Below the pieces are notes generated by a model. The model did not search any database and had not been told where the DNA came from. It was given only the letters and a program-made list of their open reading frames with translations. From contig NC_080170.1 of assembly GCF_950295315.1 (NCBI RefSeq), positions 98,269,971-98,333,970 of the forward strand: a stretch of DNA of 64,000 nt, read 5' to 3'. This stretch comes from Erinaceus europaeus. Lineage: Eukaryota > Chordata > Mammalia > Eulipotyphla > Erinaceidae. Of the stretch, positions 11,181 to 22,919 are shown piece by piece. Each line of letters begins with the position of its first letter. Positions within the stretch are counted from its first letter, which is position 1. The translations under genes and the position numbers were made by a program.

Positions 11181-12163
11181 AGAAAAACAGAAGAAAAGAA
11201 AAAGAAAAAAGGAAGAAGAAAAATAAAGCAATGCGACCATGGAAAATCATGAAGAAAATGGAAACATTGACATCAAAGTATAATTGTATAATCAAATAAC
11301 TCACTGGGTGAATTAAATAACAAACTAATAAAATGTAGGAAACAAAATGTAGGGGGTGAGTCAGTTGGAATTTGTACAGGAAGTGTATGTGAAATATCAC
11401 CATAGTGATATTTTGCTTTTCATTTTCTTTCTCATTAAGTATATGCATCTTTAAAATGAAGAAAACAGTAAATTTATAACCTGGGTGAAGTATATTAAAA
11501 AGATAAATGAAAAAGAATAGAGAAATCTTTATGCAATAGAGAATAAAAAAGTATCAACGTCAACCAACATGGATCCCAGGAGGATAAAATGAGAAAACCA
11601 GAGTGTAGGTTTAGTCTTTAGAACCATGATCTGCCAAACTGAATGGTTTTTTGGTTTCCCTCTATGTCCCTCTTACTTCCTCAAAATAAATAAATAAATC
11701 ATTTTAAAAAGAGCACATAGAAGAGGAAAGGATGCATTGAAAAGTGAATTTAATAAGTTTCTGATATTCATTCAAAGTATAAATGCAATGCTATACACGG
11801 TAGATAAGGAAACTATTTACTACCTATTCAGTACAGATAAAAATCACTAAATACTTAAAAACATTTTAAAATAGGACAACATATCTGTCATCAAAGACCA
11901 GCAAAAGGATTGATATTGGTCTTGTAAAGACTTTAGACCAAAAGAAGGAAATCTACCCAAACATCTCAGAGAAGGAAACAAACAGAACAGAATATGTGGA
12001 AGTTAAAAGTATAATAAAGTCCTATGTAACAGTATTTATTGTAAATATAATGGATTAAACTCACTCAGCTTAAAACTTTAAATATGAGATATCTAGTTGA
12101 TATATTTAAAGCAGAAAACAACTGATATTTTGATAGCAAAGTGATAATTAAAGACACAAAAAT
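11181..12163. other. AT-rich sequence, possibly ancient L1 remnants
   Basis: No gene. Around 12035-12065 aatataatggattaaactcac recalls a decayed L1 ORF2 start, but the match is too short to be sure. An A-rich phrase near 11680-11710 may be an eroded SINE tail. Confidence 0.4.
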
Positions 12164-12280
12164 AGGGGGGCGGATGGTGACACACCTGGCTGAGCACACA
12201 GGTTCTCATGCTAAACTGGGTTCAAGCACCTGCTCCCTACTTGATGATGGAAAGCTTCATGAGCCATGAAGCAGCTCTGT

Positions 12281-12323
<43 letters not shown>

Positions 12324-12390
12324 TCTTTCTCTCTCTATCACTCTGTATCTCCATTTTCCCTCTCTATTTCTCTTTTTAATTTAGACTTTC
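12164..12390 (+). mobile_element. Older tRNA-derived SINE with (CT)n expansion
   Basis: The head (ggatggtgacacacctggct), B box (gggttcaagcacc) and gaagcagctctgtag are followed by a pure CT run at about 12282-12320, which has expanded from the SINE's CT body. Confidence 0.8.
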
Positions 12391-12402
12391 TTTTTAAATT
12401 AA

Positions 12403-12630
12403 ACATGCTTTATTTCTCCCTTCCTTCCTCTTTCTTTCTTTCTTTCTTCCTTTCTTTCCTTCTTGGATAGTGACAGCAAGAAATTGAGAGGAAGGAAGAT
12501 ACAGAGAGAGAAAGAGAGAGACATAGAGACACCTGCAACACTGCTTCATCACTTGTGAAAACCAGGGGCTTGAACACCGGTCCTTGCACACTGTAATTTC
12601 AACTAGGTGCACAACCACTTGACCCCCATT
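12403..12630 (-). mobile_element. tRNA-derived SINE, diverged
   Basis: The antisense copy's tail has become a CCTT/CTTT microsatellite (12416-12462). It continues with aagaaattgagagg, cacctgcaacactgcttc, and a head ending tgcacaaccacttgacccc. It faces the preceding SINE tail-to-tail. Confidence 0.8.
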
Positions 12631-12789
12631 TCTCTCTTTCTCTATCTAATAAGGGATAAAATAAAAATAAAGTGTATTAAAATTATATGAACCAGGAAAA
12701 AGGTTAGTCATCTGTCTTCCTATATGAAAACAAACCATTGAATTAAATAATATGAGGGGCTCTAAGAAATGTATAAAGAAATTATAGAA

Positions 12790-13090
12790 TTAAATTTATA
12801 AGGTTACTATGGTTATATAGAACTGGAAGTGATTATGGTTAGTGAAGTAACCAAGAGATGAAGGAGGACACTACTGGATGGTTACACTCACAAGTGGAGT
12901 TTAGGGAAGTGATACACATGAGCCTTCAAAAACCACAACAAAACAATAAAGCAAGCAAACTGTTTTTGAGACTTTTGAAAACTATGGTGGTTATCTTTGG
13001 GAGTTTAGATGGTGGACACACAGAACTTTGGTGATGGGTATAGAAAATAAACTCTGGAAATCTACAATTTTATAACCTAATTTTTTATTA
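12790..13090 (+). mobile_element. Old L1 3' end
   Basis: The text resembles the end of ORF2 and 3' UTR of older mammalian L1: gttagtgaagtaaccaagag, then ggttacactcacaagtgg, then ctttggtgatgggtatag. It is strongly diverged and has no clear A-tail. Confidence 0.55.
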
Positions 13091-13364
13091 GAAAAAGAAA
13101 AATTATATAATATTTTTACTATATACTGAGAAATATATATAGAGAAAAGTTTTGAATTAGACAAATAGTATATTTAAATAGCTATAAATTACATTTATAT
13201 TTAATAAATACTGTGCATTCACAAAAATTAAACATATACTGAAAAGTTCATAGCTATCCATCTTCCTGATCTGACAAACATAAAAATTCTGCTCTCTAGC
13301 CTTCTGCATAAGAAGAAGAAAAATATTTTGTAATATTATACAGTACAATATGAGAGCACAGTTT

Positions 13365-13560
13365 TTTTTTTTCTTCAGGTATCTCTTCCTTTTTGTGCCT
13401 TGTGCCTATTTTCATGACCCCAGAGATGGGGACAGAGCTAAAATTTGCAGGCCTGCATCTCTCACTTCTTGTAAAATTCTACTTTTGCCTAGGGAGAGGG
13501 GGCCATTCTCTCTCTACTTTTTAAAATTTTCCTCCAGGGACCCCTAGCCCTTTCTAAGAA
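13365..13560 (-). mobile_element. Degraded SINE, probable
   Basis: A T-run followed by ttgtgccttgtgcctatttt, gacagagctaaaatttgcag and gcctgcatctctcacttc recalls the extension, body and tRNA-distal part of an antisense SINE. It is heavily eroded. Confidence 0.35.
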
Positions 13561-14117
13561 CACCGTTTGGTGTTCAGTTCCAATATTAGGCTACAAAAGA
13601 GCTTCTATCAATTCCAAAACAAGCCCAATAATACTTTGAAGACTTTTTTGATTATAATACAAGAGAAAATAGAAAGCAACAACAAAGACTAAAAATAGCC
13701 ATGTGTGTCATTTTTTTTTTTAATAGATGTTGGGGAATGATTTCAGGAGACTTTCTCCTCCAAATCAGACAAAGTAATGTGGAACATTCTGAGTTCTAAA
13801 TGAAAAAAGTCATTTAAAAAAAAACCCAAATTATGTTTGAAGTGCTTTTCTAAATGACCAAAGAGATGCCATAGCAACCAGCACGTAGAGGTGGAGATCT
13901 TAGGCAGGAAACACAAAATGAGGGTAAGCTAGATGTGAGTCATGTTCCCTTCAAGGCACTAGACAATTCACAAAACACTCTGAGGTTAAGTATAATCAAT
14001 ATACAGAAAGTTATTTTTAAATAATTTACAAAAGGAATAAAAAAGAAGCAATAAAAAAGTTCATAACCATGCAAATAAAAATGAAAAATATCAAATAGAA
14101 AATTAAAAGTATTTACC
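13561..14117. other. Unique AT-rich sequence, no gene seen
   Basis: No coding or transposon feature is recognised. Confidence 0.45.
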
Positions 14118-14196
14118 TTGATATATATATATATATTATATATAATAAAATATTATATATCACTTGAAATAGAATACACACACACACACACACACA

Positions 14197-14248
<52 letters not shown>
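14118..14248. repeat. Compound (TA)n-(CA)n microsatellite
   Basis: A TA-rich block at 14120-14160 is followed by a CA run at about 14175-14196 and a long TA run at about 14200-14247. Such runs are length-polymorphic and self-complementary. Confidence 0.95.
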
Positions 14249-14249
<1 letters not shown>

Positions 14250-14520
14250 AAGACAAGCTTCATCAAGAAATTTGCAAGATCTGTATGAGAAAAACACAAA
14301 AATGACCTTACAGAATGGAAAGGTATAATGCTAGTAGGTTAAGACACTGAATATCATAATGATAACATAGCTTTCAAAGTTAACTTAATAGTTAAAATAG
14401 CTCAAGAATAAATAATATTAATTAAAAATCCCTAATAAACACAATCCAGAATAGTCAGAAAATAGTCTGTATCATGCAAGAGGGATGTAGGATTGTATTA
14501 TCAGTTATCAAAAATTCTCA
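14250..14520 (+). mobile_element. Possible ancient L1 ORF2 remnant
   Basis: The stretch reading catcaagaaatttgcaagat and gtatgagaaaaacacaaaaa recalls the old L1 ORF2 region between RT and the C-terminus. It is diverged and has no open frame. Confidence 0.35.
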
Positions 14521-14832
14521 TGATAAGTCAGAAACAGAAGGATAAGTATGGGATGATCTCCCTCTCAGGCAGATGTTGAAAAAAAAAATCAGAAGAGAAA
14601 ACTCAAGTTGAACCTCAACTGGAGTTGGTGTATTGCACCAAAGTAAAAGACTCGGGTGGGGATGGGTTGGGAAGGGGAGAATACAGGTCCAAGAAGGATG
14701 ACATAGGACCTAGTGGGGGTTGTTTTGTTATATGGAAAACTGAGAGATGTTATGCATGTACAAAGTATTGTATTTACTGTGGAATGTAAAACATAAATCC
14801 CCTAATAAAGAAATTAAAAAAAATCTCATTAA
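14521..14832 (+). mobile_element. Truncated L1 3' end
   Basis: It begins in the last ORF2 codons (ISQKQKDKYGM-like text at about 14525-14560), has a G-rich tract at 14655-14680, and ends in ccaataaagaaatt plus A-run. It matches the 3' end at 57740-58032, so belongs to the same subfamily. Confidence 0.85.
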
Positions 14833-15077
14833 ATGTCTAAACTACATTATTTGGTATTTATGATGAAGGAGGCAAAGAAAACAAAATAGAAAGCCTACAA
14901 ATAAATCCAAATGAATATAAATATTTGATTATTTTTGTTTCCTTTACCCTTGATTTATATGTTCTATGATTTATCACTTTGCTTTATTTTATTTGCTATA
15001 TATAGCTTAGAATATCCCACATCTAGAATGCTTTTAAATTAAATAGATATTGAACTAACAGAGGGGATGGGGTATCT

Positions 15078-15421
15078 TTTTTTTTTTTGCCTCCAGGGTT
15101 ATTGCTGGGGTTTTGTGCCTGCACCATGAACCCACTACTCCTGGAGGCCATCCCCCCACCTTTTGTTGCCCTTGTTGTTGTAACCTTGTTGTGGTTATCA
15201 CTGTTGTTGTTAATGTCATTTGTTGTTGGATAGGACAGAGAGAAATGGAGAGAGGAGGGGAAGACAGAGAGGAGGAGAGAAAGCCAGAGACCTGCAGTCC
15301 TGCTTCACCATCTGTGAAGCCACTCCCCTGCAGGTGGGGATCCTGAGGCTCCAACCAGGATCCTTCTGCCAGTCCTTGCGCTTTGTGCCACTTGCACTTA
15401 ACCTGACCCCCGGGGACATCT
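15078..15421 (-). mobile_element. tRNA-derived SINE with hairpin extension
   Basis: Antisense copy. The extension module comes first (gcctccagggttattgctgg to ctcctggaggcc, about 15089-15151). Then come the ttgttgcccttgttgttg tail, the body and the head, ending near 15414 in cttaacctgacccc. Confidence 0.92.
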
Positions 15422-15540
15422 TTGTAATGCCAAGGTTCATATGGATAATTATTACATAATTTGCAGGTCATATTAAAGTATCAACTTACAAAGTAGCACC
15501 CAGTCTTCCAGATATATTGAATTTTTAGTCTCACCTATGG

Positions 15541-15770
15541 CTTTTTTGGTAGGGTCAGACCAAATGATATCATGGACCCCATTAAGCCAGGGGCCAGATA
15601 GATATTCCCTTCCCCTTGAACTAAAGAGTAGTTTATTTCAGTTATATATTTTGCCCTAGTTTATGGATACATATGAACATATGCTCTACCTCAGGGGACC
15701 TGGTCTATATGTCGGTTTTGGGTCTTTGTTAGGAGGTGAAGCTCTACTGGGTGAGTGAACTAGTGAATTT
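15541..15770 (-). mobile_element. Fragment of long L1 3' UTR
   Basis: tttatggatacatatgaaca and ggggacctggtctatatg match the L1 3' UTR copies at 27360-27430 and 62580-62640. It is diverged and lacks both ORF2 and the A-tail. Confidence 0.7.
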
Positions 15771-16344
15771 TGAGTGTTTTAATATATCTGCTTTGCTGAC
15801 AACTGTATAACTAATGTGCACACAATATATGAAAGTGAAGGTTAGTGAAATCATATTTGGACTGGTCAGCAACCAGTAAAATATATAAACTGATAAATAA
15901 ATAAATAAATAAATACATGTGAAAAGATTCTATATAGAAAAGGGACTGTTTTCAACCCTTGCAAATATTCACATCATTTTTATTGGCAGATTATTTGAGG
16001 TTTTCACACTTTAGGTATAATTTCAGTATGCACAATGAATCCCTGGAGTATAAAATGGATTTTGAAGTGGAGTGTAAGGAATAAATTATTATTAAATGCC
16101 TAGAGGTGATGAGGCAATAACAATGAATTCCTAAAATATAAAAAAGGTGTGAATGTGTAATTGGAAAAGTTCTGTGAGTTGAGATGTCTGGAATAAAGGA
16201 ACACTGTAAAATTGAACAGTACCTGATTTTGAAGGCACATATATGACTTTTAAGTCTGATTACATTATACATAAATGAAGTTAGGAAAGAAAATTAAAAC
16301 ATGCAGGTGTTTTTATCTGGAAATAGTGCTAACACTATCCAACC
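15771..16344. other. Unique AT-rich sequence, no gene seen
   Basis: Contains a short (AAAT)n run near 15892-15915; otherwise nothing is recognised. Confidence 0.5.
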
Positions 16345-16560
16345 TAGGATTAGGAAGTGGTGCATCCCGTAGAGTATACAGGTTCTAATGCAAATGGACC
16401 CTGGATGAAAGCCCTAGTTCCCACCTGCAGGGACATTTTACCACCAGCAGTACAGCAATACTACAGTTGTCTCTTTTCTCTTTCCCTCCCTAACTCCTCT
16501 TCCCCTCTCCATCTATCACTGTTTCCATACAAAATAAACAATTAAAATGAAATAATAAAA
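16345..16560 (+). mobile_element. Old tRNA-derived SINE
   Basis: Head (aggaagtggtgcatcccgta), a cacctgcagggacatt middle, CT body and an A-rich tail. The head resembles the one at 563, suggesting the same older subfamily. Confidence 0.65.
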
Positions 16561-16851
16561 CAAAATATTTTAAAAAGTATATAACCCATGGTGTAGGTGT
16601 TATTCAAAATTAATATTTATCTTTATTGAACTTTTTTTCTCACTCCCATATTTTGCAAGGCAGTACGTTTTTAAAGATAAAAATCAACGATGTCCTTTTC
16701 TGTCATCAAAGAGCTCAAGTTGAGGATGAAAGTGTTTTGCAGACATATATCATAGGGAGATGAGAAATGTACTCAGATGCCAACAACTGTAGTGTAAACC
16801 ATTACTCTCCCCACCTCCACAAAATAACTTGGAAAATAAGAGTCAATGGGT

Positions 16852-16985
16852 GGGGATAGGTAGCATAATGGTTACGCAAACAGACTCTCATGCCTGAGGC
16901 TCCATAGTCCCAGGTTCAATCCCCCACCCCATCATAGCCAGAGCTAAGCAGTGCTCTGGTAAAAACAAAAACAAAAACAAAAACA
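16852..16985 (+). mobile_element. Third SINE family, short tRNA-derived
   Basis: ggggataggtagcataatgg (A-box region), ctcatgcctgaggctcc, B box ggttcaatccc, then agccagagctaagcagtgct and a simple (aaaaac)n tail. It lacks the CT body of the main family. Other pieces occur at 11083 and, antisense, at 34621. Confidence 0.75.
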
Positions 16986-17117
16986 CTCAAGGGTGTTGAA
17001 TAAATTGGCCAAGGGTACCATCATTGAGAAGTTAAACTCCTTTTAAACAAAGGAAACAGTTATGTAGATTATTCAAGAGAATATTCCAGGAAGAGAGGTT
17101 AAGAAATGGGTAGAATG
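16986..17117. other. Short unclassified spacer
   Basis: No feature recognised between two SINEs. Confidence 0.4.
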
Positions 17118-17260
17118 AGGGCTGGTAATGTAGCTCACTTGAATAGTGTGTAGCTTTGCCATGTGCCATGTGCACAACCCAGGTCCAAGCCTGGTTCCCG
17201 TTGCATTGTAAGAAGCTTTGATGCCATGGTTTCTCTGTGTTAAAAGAAAAAAAAAAGTAG
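17118..17260 (+). mobile_element. Short tRNA-derived SINE, fourth type
   Basis: ggctggtaatgtagctcact, gtgtagctttgccatgtgcc, and a ggtccaagcctggttcc B-box region, then ttgatgccatgg and an A-run. Related copies are at 18185, 48297 and 51020. Confidence 0.6.
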
Positions 17261-18184
17261 CATGAGAGAGAAGGTAGAGAAATACTAGGAGAGTTAAGTA
17301 GTGTAGCACTTCGTAGATCATGATAACATAATGAATTTGCTATTCATTTTGAGTGAGATAAGAGAACATTAAAGGGTTCTGAGCAAAGGAAAGCATATTC
17401 ATTGATAAATGTTTTATGAAGGTTATTTTCACTGCTATGTTCAGAATGGATTCCAGATGAGGAATTAAATGCTAGAAACAGAGAACACTTCAGAGACTGG
17501 TAAAGTAATGCAAGCAAAAGATAATGCAATTTAGTCCAAAGTAACAACACTGAGGTGCTGACAACAGGTCAGATATGAATATGTTCTGAATATAAAACCC
17601 AGAGTTTTATATTTATATGGAGTTTATTATTTATGTGTTTCTTGATGGACTGGAATTGGGATGTGAGAGAATATCATGAATCAATGCTGACTTTTAGATT
17701 TTTTGGTCTGAGCAAGAGGAAGGATGGAATTGATTTTAAGTGAGGTATAGTAGATTTGGGAACCAAGATCTGTTCAAAATTGTAGATATTTAATTTGAGA
17801 TTAAATTTCAAGTGCATATTGGGTGTCCAATGGTAATATTAGTTTGACAATTTAATGTGTATTTGTGTGTGAATCTTTATCTTTAAATAAAGGTATGAGG
17901 ACATCACATCGGGCCCAGGAGGCTGGTGCAGGGGGCTCAGAGTTCATTCCCCAGTGCTGCATAAAATACTTAAATTACAATAAAATTAAATAATAAAAGT
18001 ACATGACAAATATAACTTATCTGAATGAAGTTAAAGCTGGAGTTTATTTCTTTTAACTAAACAAGTATTAGGGAACTAGGGATCTCCCATCTAGTAACCA
18101 GAATGGCTCTGCAAGGCCATGTATAAAAAAGATGTTTTCTTTTATAGTTAGAAAAGGAGATATATGAATATTAGTAAAAGAATG
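17261..18184. other. Mostly unique sequence
   Basis: No gene. 17898-17998 (gctggtgcagggggctcaga, attccccagtgctgc, A-rich end) is probably a degraded short SINE. Confidence 0.45.
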
Positions 18185-18345
18185 CTGGAAAAATAGCTTA
18201 CCTGGACAACACACCTGCTTTGTTATTCCTGTGATTTGGTTCAAGCTTGGATCCCACTACACTGAAGGAAGCTTCAGTGCTATAATGTCTTTCCTTCTCT
18301 CTCTCTCCATTTTTTTTTTCTTTTCTGTCTGAAAAAGTAGACCTA
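18185..18345 (+). mobile_element. Short tRNA-derived SINE, fourth type
   Basis: aaaatagcttacctggacaa, tttggttcaagcttggatcc (B-box region) and ggaagcttcagtgct are followed by a CT body. It resembles the copies at 17118 and 48297. Confidence 0.65.
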
Positions 18346-18614
18346 GAGCATTAAAACTTTGGTGTATACAAAAAAAAAAAAAACAACAGCTATTAACAAA
18401 ATACAAGAAAGATTACTTCATAATGATCAACAAGACCATAGGATAAGAAGGGTGCAATTCCCACCAACAGAGGTCCATATCTCACCCCCTTCATTGGAAG
18501 CTTTCCTACTCTCAGAGGGATAAAGAATGAGAAAGTCAGTGTTTTAAAGCAGATTACTTCAGTAATGCTAACTAGGGAATACTAAAGGGATAACTTTAAA
18601 ATGTGAAGCCCCAG

Positions 18615-18886
18615 GAAGTTGGGCAGTAGCTGAGTGGGTTAAGAGCAGGTGGCTCAAAGCACAGGGACCCGTGTAAGGATCCTGGTTCGAGCCCCTGGCT
18701 CCCTACCTGTAGAGGAGCCGCTTCACAAGTGGTGACGCAGGTCTGCAGTTGTCTGTCTTTCTCTCCCCCTCTGTCTTCCCCTCCTATCTCCATTTCTCTC
18801 TGTCCTATCCAACATCAACGATAACAACAACAATAAAAATAAAAAAACAAGGGACAACAAAAGGAAATAAATAATTTTTTTTTAAA
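18615..18886 (+). mobile_element. Full-length tRNA-derived SINE with clear target-site duplication
   Basis: An intact B box (ggttcgagccc, about 18684-18694), a CT body and an aataaaaataaaaaaac tail. The flanking duplication is aaatgtgaagccccagg (18599-18615) and aaatgtgaagctccagg (18885-18901). This is one of the better-preserved copies in the window. Confidence 0.95.
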
Positions 18887-18901
18887 TGTGAAGCTCCAGG
18901 A

Positions 18902-20174
18902 AAGAATAACTTACTTAAATAAATATTGACTAATTAAAAATGGTATTAAACATTTCATTTGTTCACTAATGTAACTTGAGATCCAAGAGCTGATGCTTAA
19001 TTTAATTGTAGCTTTACCTTCTCTCAAAGGTAGAAATAACTAACCTGGAGTTTGCTGGTTCTCACTGGCTATGTAATCTGCATGATGAAAATCCCACCTT
19101 CTTCCCCTAATGGAAGGTTGCTTTGCCCAAATTATTTTTTCCATTGCTAATAATCTTGTCTCTTTCTGATGACAGTGACTTTATTTCACAAGAATCTTTC
19201 AAACACCTTGCTCATTGCCAGATAGGATGCTGCCGGATTCACCAGTAATGTATTACAGCTGCTTCTGGGGGTCTCTTTGGTGGAGCTGGTTTTTGTTTCC
19301 CCTCGTGCCACAATTCTCAGGTTGCTTCATTTCTTATCACTGTTCATCCTCCTAAAATCTAACAGAATCACAAAATCTTTATCTGTTCTCTCACATCTAC
19401 AAATGCTTAGGTTCTTATCATTGCTTTAAAATTCTTTGAATGTATACTAGGCATAAATGCACCTTAAATTTTTGTTCCAGTCCTAAACCAATCTAAGTGT
19501 AGATATCTGTAGTTTCTGCATCCCCTAGGGAACATTTCACCCATTTTACTAGAATCAGTTTCAATCACTTTTTCTTCCAGGAGATACTTTAATGAACATC
19601 TTTGGATGCATTATTGCTATAAAGAATGGACATATTTTAGGAAGGTAAAATGTTTGACAGTTGCAAGACAATGATAATATGCTATTTTGTTCAGAGTGTA
19701 AGATGGAAGGTAAGTTAACTTAGCAAAACTCTGCTGGTTGCAGCAAATAAAGGTTTCTTTTTCCCCTCTGTGTATGCTTGAATTACAAATGACTCCTTAA
19801 AGCATCTGTTTTCACTAAATTTGACAGTCGAGAAGGAAGGTTCACAATTTCAGCAGCTGTTATTTGCTTTTCCCAGTTTACTGAGATGAGAAGCATACAC
19901 CAGTGTTTAGAGCTTTGTTTGATTACTCAGCAGGACAGTAAAAGCTAAAGAAGAAAGATGACAGAAAAAAAAATGATGACAGTGGAAACATGACATACGC
20001 AAATCACTATTAATAAATTACAAACTAGGATGCAGTTTCTTTATCATTGGCTTTAAAACAGAATATTTGCTGCCTCCCTCAACAAGTGATTGAAGAGTGA
20101 TACTTGGAAATCAGGATGTGAAGACCCATTTGAGATGCAGTGGGAGTGTTAAAGTAGAGTTGAGGTGATAAAAG
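18902..20174. other. Unique sequence, candidate conserved noncoding block
   Basis: No open frame of note. The block at about 19780-19950 is free of repeats and homopolymers and has the even base mix typical of conserved noncoding DNA; this is an impression only. Confidence 0.4.
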
Positions 20175-20262
20175 AAATGGGTGTTGTGTGGTGGTGCACT
20201 TGATTGACTACACATGAACCCAGATTTGAACCCCCAGTTGCCACTTACAGGGAGAAAGGTTT
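20175..20262 (+). mobile_element. 5' fragment of an older tRNA-derived SINE
   Basis: gtggtggtgcacttgattga and gatttgaacccccagttgcc form the tRNA-like head. The copy is cut off after cagggagaaagg, where the L1 below begins. Confidence 0.7.
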
Positions 20263-20265
20263 TAT

Positions 20266-21275
20266 TATTATTATTTTTTATTTATGTAAAGGAAATATTG
20301 GCAAAACCATAGGATAGGAAGGGTACAACTACACACAATTCCCAGCACCAGAACTCCTTATCCCATCCCATCCCCTGATAGCTTTTCAACTCTTTATCCC
20401 ACTGGGAGTATGGACCCAGGGTCATTATGGGGTGCAGAAGTTCTGGCTTCTGTAATTGCTTCCCAGCTGAACATGGGCATTGGAAGGTCAATCCATACCT
20501 GTCTCTGTCTTTCCCTAGTGTGTCAGCATTCTGGAGAAGCTGGACTTCAGGACAACATTGGTGGGGTCGTCTGGCCAGGGAAGTCCGGTTGGCATCATAC
20601 TAGCATCTGGAACCTGGTGGCTGAAAAGAGAGTTAACATATAAATACAAACAAATTGTTGACTAATCATGAACCTAAAGGCTAGAATAGTTAAGATGAAA
20701 AGTTGGGGGGGGTCTCAATTTTATAGATAGTTAATAGGCTTATTTTAATTATATTCTAAAGGGCCCATGTCTATACCAGGTTTTTTTGTTGTTGTTTGTT
20801 TTGTTTTTTCTGAGCCTGACATCTGATATGCAGGTGGATCCAAGTTATTTTCTGGGGAGATGATGTCATGGCTGGAAAAAGGACCAGAAAGCTGTATCAG
20901 GGAGGAGAGTAGCTCCCTAATATGGGAAAGGGGTATAAATATTGTTGACTGTAAACCCCATCGATTTGATCTGGTCTGGGGCCCACATTCAATTTTGGAG
21001 CTTATGTGGCCCTGTAGATCTGAGCTCACATCCTGTGGTCATGAGTAGGAATGTTCCAAGATGCCCCAGTTTCAGAACCCATCTTCCTCAGGTGGAAGAT
21101 AGAATGTGTTTTCCAGCCTCCCTTTGGAGGATGGAATATTCTCTACTGTTGTTGATTCACATTGAGGGACCTGATAGAGATGACTGGTAACAATGGAGAG
21201 AGGAATTTATTTGAGGTCTAGGCCCATCATGTCTCTTTGGGAGTCTCAGGACTCCCCAACTAGGGCCCAATAATA
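20266..21275 (-). mobile_element. L1 3' UTR (long form), 5'-truncated
   Basis: Antisense L1 tail. A T-rich 3' terminus at 20266-20285 leads into ccataggataggaagggtac and the rest of a long 3' UTR shared with 26372-27300 and 63080-63556. From about 20740 it extends into a module (gatctgagctcaca region, ggcccatcatgtctctttgg) that also occurs at 61950-62330 but not in the L1 copies at 30.7 or 52.7 kb. Confidence 0.85.
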
Positions 21276-21334
21276 ACATTTCTTAAAAAAGAAAAGAAAA
21301 TATACAAGGAAAAGCAGGATCTAAAAGTCAACAT

Positions 21335-21490
21335 CTGAGCATGCAAAGTGACACAGTGAAAAAGATCTTGGACTCAAACATGAGGTTCCAATTTCAACCG
21401 CTGGGATCTCATGTGTCAGAGTGATGCTTCGATTCTCTCTCCTGCTGTCAACAAATCAATAAATTAAAAAAATTAATAAATATTTGAAAA
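21335..21490 (+). mobile_element. Eroded SINE, second family
   Basis: cttggactcaaacatgaggt, a degraded B box, gtgtcagagtgatgcttcga and a short CT stretch with an aataaatt tail match the family at 1707 and 50423. Confidence 0.65.
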
Positions 21491-22919
21491 AAGTCAACAT
21501 CGTGACAATTTCTGAAAGCAAATGTCAACTATAAAGAGTGGACCCCAAAACTACTGGAAGTAAACATATATAACAGTTAAATTTGACGAAATAATACATT
21601 CCTTATGCCCACAAAGCTTGAAAGTGAGACCAAATCTTTGTTTGTAGGCAGCAGTCTGCCTCTTGAGAAAGAGAGAAAGAGAAAGAAACTATACACTTAT
21701 GTGCAGATTGGATGTAAAATGTGATGGGTGCAAAGTAAGCAGGGAAAGTATGTATAGTAATACAAATAATGAAAATATCATTTTCTATAGATATAGAAGA
21801 AAACGTTTGATATATTCCACAAGCAACAATAGCATTAAAAACTACAGTTAATTCAAAGAATGCACTTTCAAACAACTATTAACAAAACAATTATAGTTGT
21901 TTGCCAATTATGGAAGTAGAGAATGGTGAACCAGAGTTTAAAGAGAATAGATTATAATCATTTTTTCTCATCAAGTAACATTGTGAAAATATCAAGAAAA
22001 AAAGCAAATTCTGCATGATCCTTGTAAGTGGAAATTTAAATTTAGCTAATTAGATTTTTTTCAACTATTTTTCTATTCAACCTTTAAGACAAAGACTTTT
22101 ATTTTAAAAGAAGAAATTTTTATTTTTCTTAATCTTCATTGTAGGTCATGGTGACCTTAAATTATTTATTCTTTGAAAAACAAAAAGTACTCAGTGCTAT
22201 GTAAAAAAAAAAAAATTCTTTCTTTTTTTTTTTTTTTTTTTAGAACTTGTAAGCTGTTTTATAGTTAGGAGTTCTGCATAGAGCAGTTTTTTTAAAAAAG
22301 TTTTGGATGACATATTTTGTGCTAATCCATATTTTGAAGAAAGAAGAAACATGGACTGTGTTTCATCAGACTTTCAACATTAGTTGACATAATTCAATTT
22401 ATTGATAAATCTTTCCGATAAGCTGAATGAACTTCCTTCTCCTTAATTTTGTTTATTAATTATAAATTGGTATTCAAATCCCATTCTTATTTTATACGGA
22501 GGCAAATAAAATGAAAATTATTTTTATTAGTGAAATTATAACAGAATTTTGTAATTAATGAAACAAAAAAGTGAGTAGGAAGACTAAAAATATTTACACT
22601 ATAAAACTGTGCTCCATTTCTGATAGTTATGTTTAAAGGAAGAATAATGTATACCAGCTTAGTGATAAAATATAGTGAAATTCAAGTTGATTTACTTGAT
22701 ATCTAAGAGATTACTCGAAATCAAGTTCTTGAAAAGTTATGTTATACATAGTGACAGATATAAAATATATATGCATATATATATTAACTTTGCAAAATGT
22801 TAAACTGATGGAGTATTTTGCAGGAAAGAAATTCAGTAAGATCAAGAGTACTCCAAAAATACTTATTTATTTTTATTTATACTTTTTCCCTCTTTTTTTT
22901 TATTTCCAGCAAAATTATC
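21491..22919. other. Unique AT-rich sequence, no gene seen
   Basis: Long A and T homopolymers (for example 22202-22241) but no coding or transposon signature. Confidence 0.5.
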
